Notes: generated by a model not told the origin, from the letters alone. A DNA stretch of 43,108 bases from Rhodobacter sp. (GCA_020250125.1 JADCEL010000049.1:1-43108), one strand, 5' to 3'. Numbered from the stretch's first letter, positions 32,725 through 42,488 are shown. Translations and numbers: made by a program.

Positions 32725-33917
32725 AGGAAAGTCCGTCCTGTGCCGTGATTGGAAACGCCCAGATGGGCCGCAATGCTGGCCGCGACATCGGCAAAGGCGA
32801 CAAGGCCCAGCGCGCCCTTGCCCGCCCCGGCAACCAGCACCGGCACCCGTTCGCGCGTGTGATCGGTGCCGTGCCAGGTGGGGTCATTGCCATGGTCGGC
32901 GGTAAAGACCGCGATGTCGCCGGTGTGCAGCCGCGCCAGAAAGGCACCCGCCTGCCGGTCAAAGGTTTCAAGGGCGCGGGCATACCCCGCCACGTCGCGG
33001 CGGTGCCCGTAAAGGCTGTCAAACTCCACAAGGTTCGCAAAAGTGAACGAACCTTCCTCTGCACTGTCTGCCAGGGTCAGCAGATGTTCGAAAAGTGCAA
33101 GGTCGGAGGTGCCCTTGTGCAGGGTGCCGATGCCTTTCATCGAAAAGATGTCGCCGATCTTGCCGACGGCATGGGTGGGTCGCCCGGCCTCTTGCACCCA
33201 GTCCAGCAGGGTCGGCGCGGGCGGGGCGATGGCGAAATCGCGCCGGTTGGCCGTGCGCTGAAACTGCCCCGGCGTACCGGTGAAGGGCCGCGCGATGACG
33301 CGGCCCACCTTTCTTGAATGCAGCAGCGGGGCCAGCGCCTGACACAGCGCGATCAGGCGCGGCAGACCGAAGCGATCCTCATGCGCCGCAATCTGGAAAA
33401 CGCTGTCGGCAGAGGTGTAGCAGATCGGCCATCCGCTTTGCAGGTGCCTGGCCCCCAGCCGGTCAATGATTTCGGTGCCCGAGGCGTGGCAGTTTCCCAG
33501 CGTGCCTTCGGTTCCGGCCAGCCTGCGGACCTCTGCCAGCAGGTCGGGCGGAAAGGCGGGAACGCTGTCGGGAAAAAAGGTCCAGTCCCAGGGCACCGGC
33601 ACCCCGGCAAGTTCCCAGTGCCCGGATGGCGTGTCCTTGCCGCGCGACACCTCGGTGGCGGCACCCCAGCGCCCGGCGGGAACGGCATCAAGGCCCGGCG
33701 TCGCATCACCGGACGCCAGGCGCACGGCAGCCCCCAGCCCCAGCCCGTCCAGCACCGGCATCCGCAACGGCCCGCTGCGCCCGTCTTCGGCGTGGCCCGC
33801 CGCACAGGCCTGGGCGATATGGGCCAGCGTGTTTGCGCCCGCGTCGCCGAAGGCCGCCGCATCGGGCGCGCCGCCACAGCCGACGGAATCCATGACAATC
33901 AGAAAGGCGCGGGTCAC
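32721..33917 (-). CDS. deoB: Phosphopentomutase
   Basis: A 398-residue alkaline-phosphatase-fold mutase interconverting (deoxy)ribose-1- and 5-phosphate. Mn-binding and phosphoryl sites are visible: D10 in IVMDSVGCGG, SRGKDTPSGHWE (91-102), and FTADHGNDPTW near the C-terminus. Translation starts at GTG 33917, which overlaps the deoA stop (GTGA); the much longer open frame upstream is the shadow of deoA. Confidence 0.95.
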   Translation of the reverse strand: MTRAFLIVMDSVGCGGAPDAAAFGDAGANTLAHIAQACAAGHAEDGRSGPLRMPVLDGLGLGAAVRLASGDATPGLDAVPAGRWGAATEVSRGKDTPSGHWELAGVPVPWDWTFFPDSVPAFPPDLLAEVRRLAGTEGTLGNCHASGTEIIDRLGARHLQSGWPICYTSADSVFQIAAHEDRFGLPRLIALCQALAPLLHSRKVGRVIARPFTGTPGQFQRTANRRDFAIAPPAPTLLDWVQEAGRPTHAVGKIGDIFSMKGIGTLHKGTSDLALFEHLLTLADSAEEGSFTFANLVEFDSLYGHRRDVAGYARALETFDRQAGAFLARLHTGDIAVFTADHGNDPTWHGTDHTRERVPVLVAGAGKGALGLVAFADVAASIAAHLGVSNHGTGRTFL

Positions 33918-35227
33918 GCGATCCTCGCATGGATCAGGGGCGGTTCCACAGGCGCGGCATCGCCCATGGTGAAGGCGGCCTGAACTGCGCGGACGGCGGC
34001 ATCGGCATCGCCCTCGGTGGCGGCATGGATGATGGCCAGTGGCAGGCCAGGGCCGATCTCCTCGCCGGTCCCCGCCAGGTCGGCCAGCCCGACCGACGGG
34101 TTCACCCGGTCGCCGTCGCGCAGCCGCCCGCCCCCCAGATGCACCACGGCCTGACCGATCAGCGCACCGTCGATTGCCGTCACAAAACCGCCGCGCAGGC
34201 AGGGCACCTCGCGCTGGACCGGGGCCGAAGGCAGACGGTCCGGCCAGCGGTCCACAAAATCGGCCGGGCCACCCTGGGCCGCAACCATGCGCCCGAACAT
34301 CTCGGCGGCCTCGCCGGTTTTCAGGACCGCCCCGATGCGCCGCGCGCCATCCTGCGGGTCGGCGGCCAGCCCGCCCAGCGCCAGCGCCTCGCCGCCCAGC
34401 GCTGCGGTCAGGTCCCGCAGGGCCGCGTTCACCGATGTGCCGGTCAGGGTTTCCATGACCTCGATCACCTCCAGCGCATTGCCCGCCGCCGTGGCCAGCG
34501 GCTGGCTCATGTCGGTGATCAGCGCGGTGGTCATGCAGCCGGCCCCCTGCGCGGTGGCGACAAGCGCGCGGGCCAGGGCATCGGCCTGATCCATCGTCTT
34601 CATGAAGGCCCCCGAGCCGACCTTCACATCCAGAACCAGCCCCTCCAGCCCGGCGGCCAGTTTCTTGGACAGGATCGAGGCGGTGATCAGATCGATGCTT
34701 TCCACCGTGCCGGTCACGTCGCGGATCAGGTAAAGCCGCCGGTCGGCCGGGGCGATTTCGGCGCTGGCCGAGACGATGGCGCAGGGCGTGTCCCGCAACT
34801 GGGCGCGCAACTGGTCTTCGGTCAGGGCGGTGCGCAAACCGGGGATCGATTCCAGCTTGTCCAGCGTGCCGCCGGTATGGCCAAGCCCCCGGCCCGAAAT
34901 CATCGGCACAAAGGCCCCGCAGGCCGCCAGCGCCGGGGCCAGCAGCAGGGATACGCAATCCCCGATGCCGCCCGTCGAATGCTTGTCCAGCACCGGGCCC
35001 GGCAGGTCCCAGTGCAGGACCTTGCCCGAATCGCGCATCGCCCGGGTCAGGGCCACGCGGCCCGCCTCGCCCAGGCCGCGCAGACAGACGGCCATGGCAA
35101 AGGCCCCCGCCTGCGCATCCGTCACCTCGCCGGTGGCAAGACCGCGTGCGAACCAGGCCAGTTCTTCGGGCGTGGGGGTTTCCCCGATCCGAAGGCGGGC
35201 ATTGATCGCGCGCGCCTCCATCGTCAT
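33914..35227 (-). CDS. deoA: Thymidine phosphorylase
   Basis: A 437-residue nucleoside phosphorylase (family 3 PRTase fold) releasing thymine or uracil and deoxyribose-1-phosphate. Signature KHSTGGIGD (82-90) and DVKVGSGAFMKT are present; length is standard. ATG 35227 overlaps the cdd stop (ATGA); a second Met two codons on is possible. Supplies substrate to DeoB. Confidence 0.95.
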   Translation of the reverse strand: MTMEARAINARLRIGETPTPEELAWFARGLATGEVTDAQAGAFAMAVCLRGLGEAGRVALTRAMRDSGKVLHWDLPGPVLDKHSTGGIGDCVSLLLAPALAACGAFVPMISGRGLGHTGGTLDKLESIPGLRTALTEDQLRAQLRDTPCAIVSASAEIAPADRRLYLIRDVTGTVESIDLITASILSKKLAAGLEGLVLDVKVGSGAFMKTMDQADALARALVATAQGAGCMTTALITDMSQPLATAAGNALEVIEVMETLTGTSVNAALRDLTAALGGEALALGGLAADPQDGARRIGAVLKTGEAAEMFGRMVAAQGGPADFVDRWPDRLPSAPVQREVPCLRGGFVTAIDGALIGQAVVHLGGGRLRDGDRVNPSVGLADLAGTGEEIGPGLPLAIIHAATEGDADAAVRAVQAAFTMGDAAPVEPPLIHARIA

Positions 35228-35616
35228 GTGCGCTCCATATGAGCGGCGGTGAAGACGCCGGGCAGCAGGTCTGCCACCGTCATGGCGCGGCTTTTGCCAT
35301 CGGTGGTACACAGGGTGACGGTCACAGACGGGTCGGCGAATTCGGCGATCTTCTGGCGGCAACCGCCGCAGGGGGGGACCGGGTCGGGGCTGTCGGCGAT
35401 GACAAGAACCTCGGCGATCCGGGTGTCGCCGGCGGCGATCATGGCGGCGATGGCCCCGGCTTCGGCGCAGGTGCCTTCGGGATAGGCCACGTTTTCCACG
35501 TTGCAGCCCGCATAGACAGCGCCGGAGTTGGCGCGCAGGGCCGCCCCGACCCTGAAGCGGGAATAGGGGGCATAGGCGTTTTCCCGCACGGCGGTGGCGG
35601 CGGCAAGCAGGGTCAT
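35224..35616 (-). CDS. cdd: Cytidine deaminase
   Basis: A 130-residue tetrameric-type cytidine deaminase. Zn-site residues C50 and E52 in TCAEAGA and C83/C86 in PPCGGC, and the substrate motif NVEN (39-42), are intact. GGAGAGG lies five bases before ATG 35616. It is the first gene of the salvage operon; the roughly 220-base gap upstream should hold the promoter, but I see no clear one. Confidence 0.96.
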   Translation of the reverse strand: MTLLAAATAVRENAYAPYSRFRVGAALRANSGAVYAGCNVENVAYPEGTCAEAGAIAAMIAAGDTRIAEVLVIADSPDPVPPCGGCRQKIAEFADPSVTVTLCTTDGKSRAMTVADLLPGVFTAAHMERT

Positions 35617-35839
35617 GGCACCTCTCCGGTTCTGACCGTTTGAGTTTGGGGTGCCGGGCGGGCAGATGCAAGCGGGACGGTCAGGTGCGGGGCGGGGCAA
35701 AAGCGGTGCCCACGGTAGGACAGAGGCTGACCCAATAAGAAACAAGGACTTATGGCCGCGCACTTACCAGAAATCAACCTTTGCCGAAGCGCAGGCTTTG
35801 TTGCGGGCGGGTTTCCGGCGGGCGCGCGGCCAGGCGGGA

Positions 35840-37066
35840 TCAACCCGATTTCTGGATCATTGTCTGATCGACAAGGAAGCGCTGCGACAGCGGAATGGCG
35901 GCACCGCCCAGGGCGCGGGCCTGCGGGCCGATGGTGCCTTCGCGGATCAGCGGCGGCGTGACACCGGACAGGTCCAGGCGGTGGAACGCCCCTTTCGTTT
36001 CGGCGACCAGCCGGGCGCGGACCGATGCGGGCATCCAGCCGTCGATCATCACGGTGTCGATCTCGACCAGGGTCGCGGCGCTGAGGATGGCACCCGCAAG
36101 CCCTTCCGCCGCCCCGGCGATCCATGCCGAAAGAACGGCATCGCTGATCTGCCACGCCTCCGGGCTGGCCCAAAGCTGATCGGCATCCTCGCCCGCCGCC
36201 GTCATCGCATCGGCCAGTGTCGAAAGCGAGGCCACGGTCATCAGCCGGTGGCTGCGCCCGTCGGGGCCGGGGACCGGCATGGGGCCGACGCCGCCCGCGT
36301 TGCCGGTGCGGCCCGTGAACAGGCGCTGGTTCAGCACCAGACCGCCGCCGATGAAAAAGCCGATGTAGAAGTAAAGGAAATCCGAAGGGCGCTCTCCTGT
36401 TCCGAACACAAGTTCGGCCCCGCAGGCCGCCGTTGCATCGTTCTGGATGTAGACCGGCATGTCGCAGACAAGGGCAAGTTCCGCCGCGATATCGCGGTCG
36501 CGCCAGGCATCCAGGGCACCCGGCGGGGCTGCGATATGCTGCACCCAGTTCCAAAGCTGGAACGGCATGGCTATGCCAAGCCCGCCGATCCGGTCGCGCT
36601 GCGCCGGGGTCAGGGCGGCACCAAGCGCAGGCAGGGCATCCTGGACAAAGCGGATGACAGCCTGCGGCGCGGGGTAGCGATAGGTCTGCCGCCGGAAGCC
36701 GACCGGCTGACCCAGCAGATCGACCAGAACCAGATCGACCGAACGCCGCCCGATCTTGAGCCCGAAAAAGAAGGCCCCGTCCGATGCAAGCGACATCGGC
36801 ACCGAAGGCTGCCCGATGCGGCCGCGGATCGGCTCGCCCCGGCGCAGCAGACCGTCGGCTTCCAGCCCGCGCATGATGACCGAAACCGTCTGCACCGAAA
36901 GCCCGGTCATCCGGGCGATATCGGATTTGGCCAGCGCCCCGTCACGGCGCAGCAGCGACAGGACAAGACGTTCGTTATGGGCGCGCATACCGCTTTGATT
37001 TGACCCGCGCAGCCCGGCGGATTCGACTGCGGGCCGCTCTGTCGCGGTGTCATGTCCCTGTGCCAC
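35840..37066 (-). CDS. ROK-family repressor of the fructose operon
   Basis: A 408-residue regulator: N-terminal helix-turn-helix (LRGSNQSGMRAHNERLVLSL, then AKSDIARMTGLSVQTVSVIM) and a ROK sugar-kinase-like domain with YIQNDATAACGAELVFG and a glycine-rich FFIGGGLVLN. The Zn-binding CxCGxxGC motif of kinases is absent, as in regulators of this Rhodobacteraceae type. I start at GTG 37066 because GGGAGG lies five bases upstream and the LRGSNQSG stretch belongs to the family; the frame is open to 37117. It is divergent from frcB and probably binds the palindrome at 37140-37156. Confidence 0.87.
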   Translation of the reverse strand: MAQGHDTATERPAVESAGLRGSNQSGMRAHNERLVLSLLRRDGALAKSDIARMTGLSVQTVSVIMRGLEADGLLRRGEPIRGRIGQPSVPMSLASDGAFFFGLKIGRRSVDLVLVDLLGQPVGFRRQTYRYPAPQAVIRFVQDALPALGAALTPAQRDRIGGLGIAMPFQLWNWVQHIAAPPGALDAWRDRDIAAELALVCDMPVYIQNDATAACGAELVFGTGERPSDFLYFYIGFFIGGGLVLNQRLFTGRTGNAGGVGPMPVPGPDGRSHRLMTVASLSTLADAMTAAGEDADQLWASPEAWQISDAVLSAWIAGAAEGLAGAILSAATLVEIDTVMIDGWMPASVRARLVAETKGAFHRLDLSGVTPPLIREGTIGPQARALGGAAIPLSQRFLVDQTMIQKSG

Positions 37067-37139
37067 GAATCCCTCCCGTGCCGCGGACAAGGTCCGGGCG
37101 AAGGCGATTAAGGCCAAGCAATGCGCACCCTGTCAATAA

Positions 37140-37190
37140 TAAATCAGAGTGATTTAATTATCTTGACGCAGGTCGGGGAATCGGTTTCAT
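37140..37190 (+). promoter_or_regulatory. frcB promoter with ROK-type operator
   Basis: An inverted repeat TAAATCA-GAG-TGATTTA (37140-37156) in an AT-rich island lies directly before TTGACG (37163-37168), which with TTTCAT (37185-37190, 16-base spacer) forms a candidate sigma-70-type promoter for frcB. AT-rich palindromes of this kind are typical for ROK repressors. Confidence 0.55.
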
Positions 37191-37274
37191 CTGTGCTGCG
37201 CAGCGGGCGAACAGGCCCGCAGCACGGCGGATCGCTGGCAAGGCGGCCGCGTCATTCATTCGGGAGGACTAGCC

Positions 37275-38306
37275 TTGAAACACACCAGGACACTGACCGG
37301 CCTTATTCTGGGTGCGGCAACTGCCGCGCTGATGTCGGCGGCACCGGCCGCCGCGCAGGACGTTACGGCCTGCCTGATCACCAAGACCGACACCAACCCC
37401 TTCTTCGTGAAGATGAAGGAAGGCGCACAGGCCAAGGCAGCGGAACTTGGCGTTACGCTGAAGACCTTCGCCGGCAAGGTTGACGGCGACCATGACAGCC
37501 AGGTTGCCGCCATTGAGGCCTGCATCGCCGACGGCGCGAAGGGCATCCTGATTGCCGCATCCGACACCAAGGCGATCGTCGACCAGGTGAAGAAGGCGCA
37601 GGCGGCCGGCATGGTCGTGATCGCGCTGGACACCCCGCTTGACCCGGCCGATGCCGCCGATGCCACCTTCGCCACCGACAACTTCGAGGCCGGCAGGCTG
37701 ATTGGCGCATGGGCCGCTGCCACGCTGGGCGCAGAAGCGGCCAATGCCCGGATCGGGTTCCTCAACCTGACCCCGTCGCAGCCGACGGTTGACGTTCTGC
37801 GCAACCAGGGCTTCATGACCGGCTTTGGCATCGACACGGCGGATGTCAACAAGATCGGCGACGAGGATGATGCGCGGATCGTCGGACATGACGTGACCAA
37901 CGGCAACGAGGAAGGCGGCCGCAAGGCGATGGAGAACCTTCTGCAGAAAGACCCCAACATCAACGTGATCCACACGATCAACGAACCTGCCGCCGTGGGT
38001 GCCTTCCAGGCGCTGAAGGCCGTTGGCAAAGAAAACGACGTGCTGATCGTGTCGGTTGACGGCGGCTGCCCGGGCGTTCAGTCGGTGAAGGACGGCATGA
38101 TCGGCGCCACCTCGCAGCAGTATCCGCTGCAGATGGCGGCGCTTGGCGTGGAAGCCATCAAGAAGTGGGCCGATACCGGCGAAAAACCGGCCCCGACCCC
38201 CGGCAAGGCGTTCTTTGACACCGGCGTGAACCTGGTGACGGACAAGCCCGCCGAAGGCGTGCCATCCATCGACACCGCCAAGGGCCTGGAGCTGTGCTGG
38301 GGCTGA
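37275..38306 (+). CDS. frcB: Fructose ABC transporter binding protein
   Basis: A 343-residue periplasmic binding protein of the RbsB/FrcB family. Start is TTG 37275 with GGGAGG seven bases upstream; signal peptide [20 protein letters not shown] continues to AAPAAA, then [40 protein letters not shown] and the ribose-binding-type hinge sequences match FrcB. It delivers fructose (in rhizobial FrcB also ribose or mannose) to FrcC. A hairpin follows the gene at 38363, favouring high expression. Confidence 0.93.
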   Translation: MKHTRTLTGLILGAATAALMSAAPAAAQDVTACLITKTDTNPFFVKMKEGAQAKAAELGVTLKTFAGKVDGDHDSQVAAIEACIADGAKGILIAASDTKAIVDQVKKAQAAGMVVIALDTPLDPADAADATFATDNFEAGRLIGAWAAATLGAEAANARIGFLNLTPSQPTVDVLRNQGFMTGFGIDTADVNKIGDEDDARIVGHDVTNGNEEGGRKAMENLLQKDPNINVIHTINEPAAVGAFQALKAVGKENDVLIVSVDGGCPGVQSVKDGMIGATSQQYPLQMAALGVEAIKKWADTGEKPAPTPGKAFFDTGVNLVTDKPAEGVPSIDTAKGLELCWG

Positions 38307-38362
38307 TCAAGGCCGTTGTGCAGGGGCAATGCCCGGTTCATGATACCTGATGACAGCGGACG

Positions 38363-38386
38363 GGGCGGCTTTCGGGCCGCCCTTGT
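38363..38386 (+). terminator. Intercistronic hairpin after frcB
   Basis: GGGCGGC (38363-38369) pairs with GCCGCCC (38376-38382) and is followed by TTGTT. Placed between the binding-protein gene and frcC, it probably gives partial termination or 3'-end protection. Confidence 0.6.
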
Positions 38387-38438
38387 TCCAGACAGGGTGC
38401 GGCCCGCGCAAAAGGGTTGATCCGGGGGGGGAAGGAAG

Positions 38439-39500
38439 ATGGGCCAGACACAGGACTTCGAGACGGTTCTCGGACAAAGCGCGACAGCCGTCGCGCATTT
38501 CGACGGGCGCAGGACCGGGTTGCAGCGGCTTCAGCATTTCCTGCATTCCAATCCGGCGATGGTGCCGCTGATCGTTCTGGTCGGGCTGATCCTGTTCTTC
38601 GGGATCGCCAAGGGCGAGAAGTTCTTTTCAGCCTACACGCTGACGCTGATCATGCAGCAGGTCGCGGTGGTGGGCATTCTGGCCGCCGCCCAGACGCTTG
38701 TGGTGCTGACGGCGGGCATTGATCTGGCCATCGGCGTGATCATGGTGTTCGCCTTTGTGATCATGGGCAACATGGTGGTGGCCTACGGCATGCCCGCCGG
38801 TGTGGCGCTGCTGGCCGGGTTTGGCGTGGCCGGGCTTTGCGGTTTTGCAAACGGGTTCCTGGTGGCGCGTCTGCGCCTGCCGCCCTTCATCGTGACGCTT
38901 GGCACGTGGAATATCGTCATGGCGATCTGCCTGATCTATTCCGCCAATGAAACCATGCGCGAAGCGGATGTGACCGCCGCAACGCCTTGGCTGCACATTT
39001 TCGGCATCAGCTTCAAGCTGGGCGGGGCGGTGATCACGCTGGGTGTGGTGGCGATGATCGTGCTTTATATCGTGCTGTGGTACATGCTGAACTACACCGC
39101 CTTTGGCCGCCACATCTATGCCGTGGGCGACGATCCCGATGCGGCAGAGCTTTCGGGCATCCGCACCAACAAGGTGCTGATTGCCACCTACACCCTGGCC
39201 GGGGTGATCGCAGGGCTTGCGGCCTGGGTTTCGATCGGGCGCAATGGCTCGATCTCGCCCTCTACCGTGACGACGGATTTCAACCTGCAGGCCATTACCG
39301 CCGTGGTGATCGGGGGCATCTCGCTGTTCGGGGGGCGCGGGTCGATCCTGGGCACGCTGTTCGGCGCGCTGATCGTGGGGGTAATGAGCATGGGTCTGAA
39401 CATGCTGAACGCCGACCCGCAATGGAAAGTGCTGCTGACGGGCATGCTGATCATCGCCGCCGTCGCGGTGGACCAGTGGATCCGCAAGGTTTCGGGCTGA
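38439..39500 (+). CDS. frcC: Fructose ABC transporter permease
   Basis: A 353-residue RbsC-type permease with about ten membrane segments and the family motif GGRGSILGTLFGALIVGV. The N-terminal 40 residues are a soluble cytoplasmic extension (QTQDFETVLGQSATAVAHF), also found in rhizobial FrcC. GGAAGGAAG precedes ATG 38439. Its stop overlaps or abuts the frcA start region. Confidence 0.94.
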   Translation: MGQTQDFETVLGQSATAVAHFDGRRTGLQRLQHFLHSNPAMVPLIVLVGLILFFGIAKGEKFFSAYTLTLIMQQVAVVGILAAAQTLVVLTAGIDLAIGVIMVFAFVIMGNMVVAYGMPAGVALLAGFGVAGLCGFANGFLVARLRLPPFIVTLGTWNIVMAICLIYSANETMREADVTAATPWLHIFGISFKLGGAVITLGVVAMIVLYIVLWYMLNYTAFGRHIYAVGDDPDAAELSGIRTNKVLIATYTLAGVIAGLAAWVSIGRNGSISPSTVTTDFNLQAITAVVIGGISLFGGRGSILGTLFGALIVGVMSMGLNMLNADPQWKVLLTGMLIIAAVAVDQWIRKVSG

Positions 39501-39517
39501 TGGGGGGGATCGGACAG

Positions 39518-40297
39518 ATGGCTGAACCCATTCTTGCCGCGCGCGGCCTGGTGAAACGCTATGGCCGGGTCACCGCGCTGGACCATGCCGATTTCGAACT
39601 TTACCCCGGCGAAATCCTGGCGGTGATCGGCGATAACGGGGCCGGAAAATCCACCCTGATCAAGGCGCTGTGCGGGGCCGTCACACCGGACGAGGGCGAG
39701 ATTCTGCTGGATGGCCAGGTGATGAGCTTTTCCAACCCGATGCAGGCGCGCAATGCCGGGATCGAGACGGTGTACCAGAATCTGGCACTGTCGCCTGCCC
39801 TGTCGATTTCAGACAACATGTTTCTGGGGCGCGAAATCCGCAAGCCGGGGATCATGGGATCGGTGTTCCGGATGCTGGACCGCAGTGCCATGGAAAAGCG
39901 CGCCCGCGACAAGCTGAGCGAACTGGGCCTGATGACGATCCAGAACATCGGACAGGCCGTGGAAACGCTGTCGGGCGGGCAACGCCAGGGCGTGGCCGTG
40001 GCACGGGCCGCTGCCTTTGGATCGAAAGTGGTGATCATGGATGAACCGACCGCCGCGCTGGGGGTGAAGGAAAGCCGCCGGGTGCTGGAACTGATCCTGG
40101 ACGTAAAGCGGCGCGGGCTGCCGATTGTGCTGATCAGCCACAACATGCCGCATGTGTTCGAGGTGGCCGACCGGATTCACATCCACCGCCTGGGCAAGCG
40201 GCTGTGCATCATCAACCCAAAGGACTATTCCATGTCCGATGCGGTGGCCTTCATGACCGGCGCAAAAGAACCGCCCGCCGAGGCTGTGGCAGCCTGA
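39518..40297 (+). CDS. frcA: Fructose ABC transporter ATPase
   Basis: A 259-residue single-domain ATPase. Walker A GDNGAGKST (38-46), signature LSGGQRQGVAVARA, Walker B VVIMDEPTAALG and switch LISHNMPHV are present. One nucleotide-binding domain, unlike the two-domain RbsA. ATG 39518 follows a run of G at the right distance; ATG 39500, overlapping the frcC stop, is the alternative. Stop overlaps the frcK start (TGATG). Confidence 0.94.
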   Translation: MAEPILAARGLVKRYGRVTALDHADFELYPGEILAVIGDNGAGKSTLIKALCGAVTPDEGEILLDGQVMSFSNPMQARNAGIETVYQNLALSPALSISDNMFLGREIRKPGIMGSVFRMLDRSAMEKRARDKLSELGLMTIQNIGQAVETLSGGQRQGVAVARAAAFGSKVVIMDEPTAALGVKESRRVLELILDVKRRGLPIVLISHNMPHVFEVADRIHIHRLGKRLCIINPKDYSMSDAVAFMTGAKEPPAEAVAA

Positions 40298-40941
40298 TGG
40301 AGGCGCTGGCGGCACGGATTGTGGCGCTGGCGGCGGCACGGCCGGGGCGCATCCTGGTGGCCATTGCCGGGGCACCGGGGGCGGGAAAATCCACCCTCGC
40401 TGCGGCCCTGGTGGACCGGCTGGGGCCGCAGGCGGCCCTGGTGCCGATGGACGGCTTTCATCTGGACAACGCCATTCTGGATGCGCGCGGACGGCGCTTT
40501 GCCAAGGGGTCGCCCGACACCTTCGACGTCGCCGGGTTCGAAGCGGCATTGCAGCGGCTGAAGGCGGGGGGCGAGGTGATCGTGCCGGTCTTTGACCGCT
40601 ACATCGATGTGTCGCGCGGATCGGCCCGGGTGGTGCCGCCCGAGGCGCGGATCATCGTGGCGGAAGGCAACTATCTGTTGCTGCGCGATGCCCCCTGGGA
40701 CCGCCTGCATGGCCTGTGGGACCTGACGGTGTTTCTGGATGTGCCGCTGGCCGAGCTGGAACGGCGGCTGATCGCGCGCTGGCTTCACCATGGGCTGAGC
40801 GACGGGGATGCCCGGCGGCGGGCAAATGACAATGATATCCCGAATGCGCGCCGGGTGATTGACGGTTCGCTTGCGGCGGATGTCGTGATCCGGCCGGACG
40901 ATCTGCCGGGGCCGGCGGTGCCGGACCATTCCCCGGCATGA
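40297..40941 (+). CDS. frcK: P-loop kinase of the fructose operon
   Basis: A 214-residue uridine-kinase/panK-like P-loop protein: Walker A GAPGAGKST (25-33), PMDGFHLDNAIL and KGSPDTFDV substrate motifs, DRYID and VAEGNYLLL. Family members in frc operons are presumed sugar kinases; nucleoside kinase activity is also possible. Coupled to frcA by TGATG. Last gene of frcBCAK. Confidence 0.88.
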   Translation: MEALAARIVALAAARPGRILVAIAGAPGAGKSTLAAALVDRLGPQAALVPMDGFHLDNAILDARGRRFAKGSPDTFDVAGFEAALQRLKAGGEVIVPVFDRYIDVSRGSARVVPPEARIIVAEGNYLLLRDAPWDRLHGLWDLTVFLDVPLAELERRLIARWLHHGLSDGDARRRANDNDIPNARRVIDGSLAADVVIRPDDLPGPAVPDHSPA

Positions 40942-41234
40942 TGCGGACCACGGGCCTGCGGGCCTGACCGGGCCACAACGTCCGGGATCAGGGGTGTGGC
41001 GCAGGGATGCTGGCCCGAACGGCACTGATGGTGTCTCCGGTCATGTCCACCCGCCCGACCGGGACAGGAGATGTCCTTGCCCTGACCAAGGGCATGGATG
41101 CCCGCACCCCGATCCTGACACTGCCCTGCTTTGCTGCTTTCCACCCCTTCAGCCGGCTGGTGGCCCGACAGAATGCGTGGCAGAATACGGACTGTGATCT
41201 GCGCTGATGCAAACCACCCGTCAAGGAGCCTGCG
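40942..41234. other. Gap between frcK and cytochrome b561 gene
   Basis: Begins with a GC-rich stem region (GGGCCTGCGGGCC, about 40,956-40,968) that may end the frc transcript. Short frames exist on both strands (for example 41007-41207 plus, 40988-41224 minus), but neither has a recognisable family or good ribosome binding site. The cytochrome gene promoter must lie at its right end. Confidence 0.35.
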
Positions 41235-41720
41235 ATGCCAAAAGGTTACTCTTCCACCCAGATTGCCCTGCATTGGGTCATTGCGCTGCTGATTGCACTT
41301 CAGTTTCTGTTCAACGATCCGATGGCAGAGGCTTTTGAAAGCGCGATGGAGGGTGAGTTGCCGCCCTTCAGCTGGGCGGTCTGGGCGCATATCGCGGGCG
41401 GGATCACCATTCTGGCGCTGGCGCTGTGGCGGGTGGCGCTGCGCCGCAGCCGGGGGGCACCGCCCCCGCCTGAGGGTGAGCACAGCCTGACCGGGCGGAT
41501 CGCAACGCTGACTCACTGGGCGCTTTATGCGCTGATCCTGCTGTTGCCGGTGGGCGGGCTGGTGGCGTGGTTCGGCGGCGTGGAGCTTGCCGGCGAGGGG
41601 CATGAGGTGCTGTCGAACGTGCTGCTGTTCGTGGTGGCGGTGCATGTGGCGGCGGCGCTGTGGCACCAGTTCTGGCTGAAGGATCATCTGCTGCGGCGGA
41701 TGATGCGCGCCGAACGCTGA
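41235..41720 (+). CDS. Cytochrome b561-type diheme membrane protein
   Basis: A 161-residue inner-membrane protein with four helices. Candidate heme-ligand His lie at 13 (ALHWVIALL), 52 (WAHIAGG), 137 (VAVHVAAALWHQ) and 144, with H94 (LTHWALYALIL) on helix 3. The family (YodB/CybB) oxidises quinol, often with superoxide. TCAAGGAGCC upstream of ATG 41235 is a strong site. Its stop abuts the stop of the convergent hydrolase gene without a spare base. Confidence 0.92.
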   Translation: MPKGYSSTQIALHWVIALLIALQFLFNDPMAEAFESAMEGELPPFSWAVWAHIAGGITILALALWRVALRRSRGAPPPPEGEHSLTGRIATLTHWALYALILLLPVGGLVAWFGGVELAGEGHEVLSNVLLFVVAVHVAAALWHQFWLKDHLLRRMMRAER

Positions 41721-42488
41721 TCAGCCCAGAAAGACGCGCAGCGTTTCTTCGAACCCGCGCGGCTTTTCGGCGTGAAGCCAGTGGCCCGCGCCGGGAATTT
41801 TCGCAAATCGGGCGCGCGGAAACAGGGCGATGATCGCCCCCCGGTGTTCGGGCAGGACATAGTCGGACAGGGCGCCGGACAGAAACAGGGTCGGCCCGTC
41901 GAAGTGGCCAGTCACCTGCGGCCAGCCGATGATCCCCGGCATCTCTGCCTCCAGCACATCCAGGTTGATGCGCCAGCGGGGCGGGGTGGACTGAAGATCC
42001 AGCGATTGCAGGAAGAAGGCGCGCAGGGCCGGATCGGGCACGGTGGCGGCCAGGCGGCGGTCCGCCGCGGCCCGCGAGGTCAGCCCAAACAGGTCAAGCC
42101 CGCGCAGGGCGGCGATGTGCCCGGACTGGTCATGGGCATAGGCGACAGGGGCGATGTCGGCCACCACAAGGCGGTTGACCATGGCCCCTTCGGTCAGGGC
42201 CAGCAGCATGGCGGCCTTGCCGCCCATCGAATGGCCCAGCACATCGGCGCGCCCGCCATGGGCCGCAATCACCCCGGCCAGGTCGGCGGCCATGTCGGCA
42301 TAGCTTTGCGTTGCAAAGCGCGGGCTGTCGCCGTGGTTGCGCATGTCCACCGCCAGCACCTCGCGGCGGTCGGCGAGACGGCGGGCGATCACGCCCCAAT
42401 TCCGGCCGGAACCATACAGCCCGTGCGCTATTACAAGGGTCGGGGCATCCGAAGGACCGGCGGCGGGGTGGAGGATCGTGGCAAGCAT
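41721..42488 (-). CDS. Alpha/beta hydrolase (YbfF-type esterase)
   Basis: A 255-residue hydrolase. Oxyanion region AHGLYGSGRNW (21-31), DMRNHGDSP, nucleophile S87 in GHSMGG, Asp in GALSDYVLP and His in GAGHWLHAEKP are all visible. Sequence is near E. coli YbfF, an acyl-CoA/ester hydrolase of uncertain role. Divergent from the small membrane protein at 42600. Confidence 0.92.
   Translation of the reverse strand: MLATILHPAAGPSDAPTLVIAHGLYGSGRNWGVIARRLADRREVLAVDMRNHGDSPRFATQSYADMAADLAGVIAAHGGRADVLGHSMGGKAAMLLALTEGAMVNRLVVADIAPVAYAHDQSGHIAALRGLDLFGLTSRAAADRRLAATVPDPALRAFFLQSLDLQSTPPRWRINLDVLEAEMPGIIGWPQVTGHFDGPTLFLSGALSDYVLPEHRGAIIALFPRARFAKIPGAGHWLHAEKPRGFEETLRVFLG

Noticed and set aside
40988..41224. 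Short frames between frcK and the cytochrome gene
   Set aside because: Competing frames on both strands, no recognised family, no strong start signals; left as intergenic.
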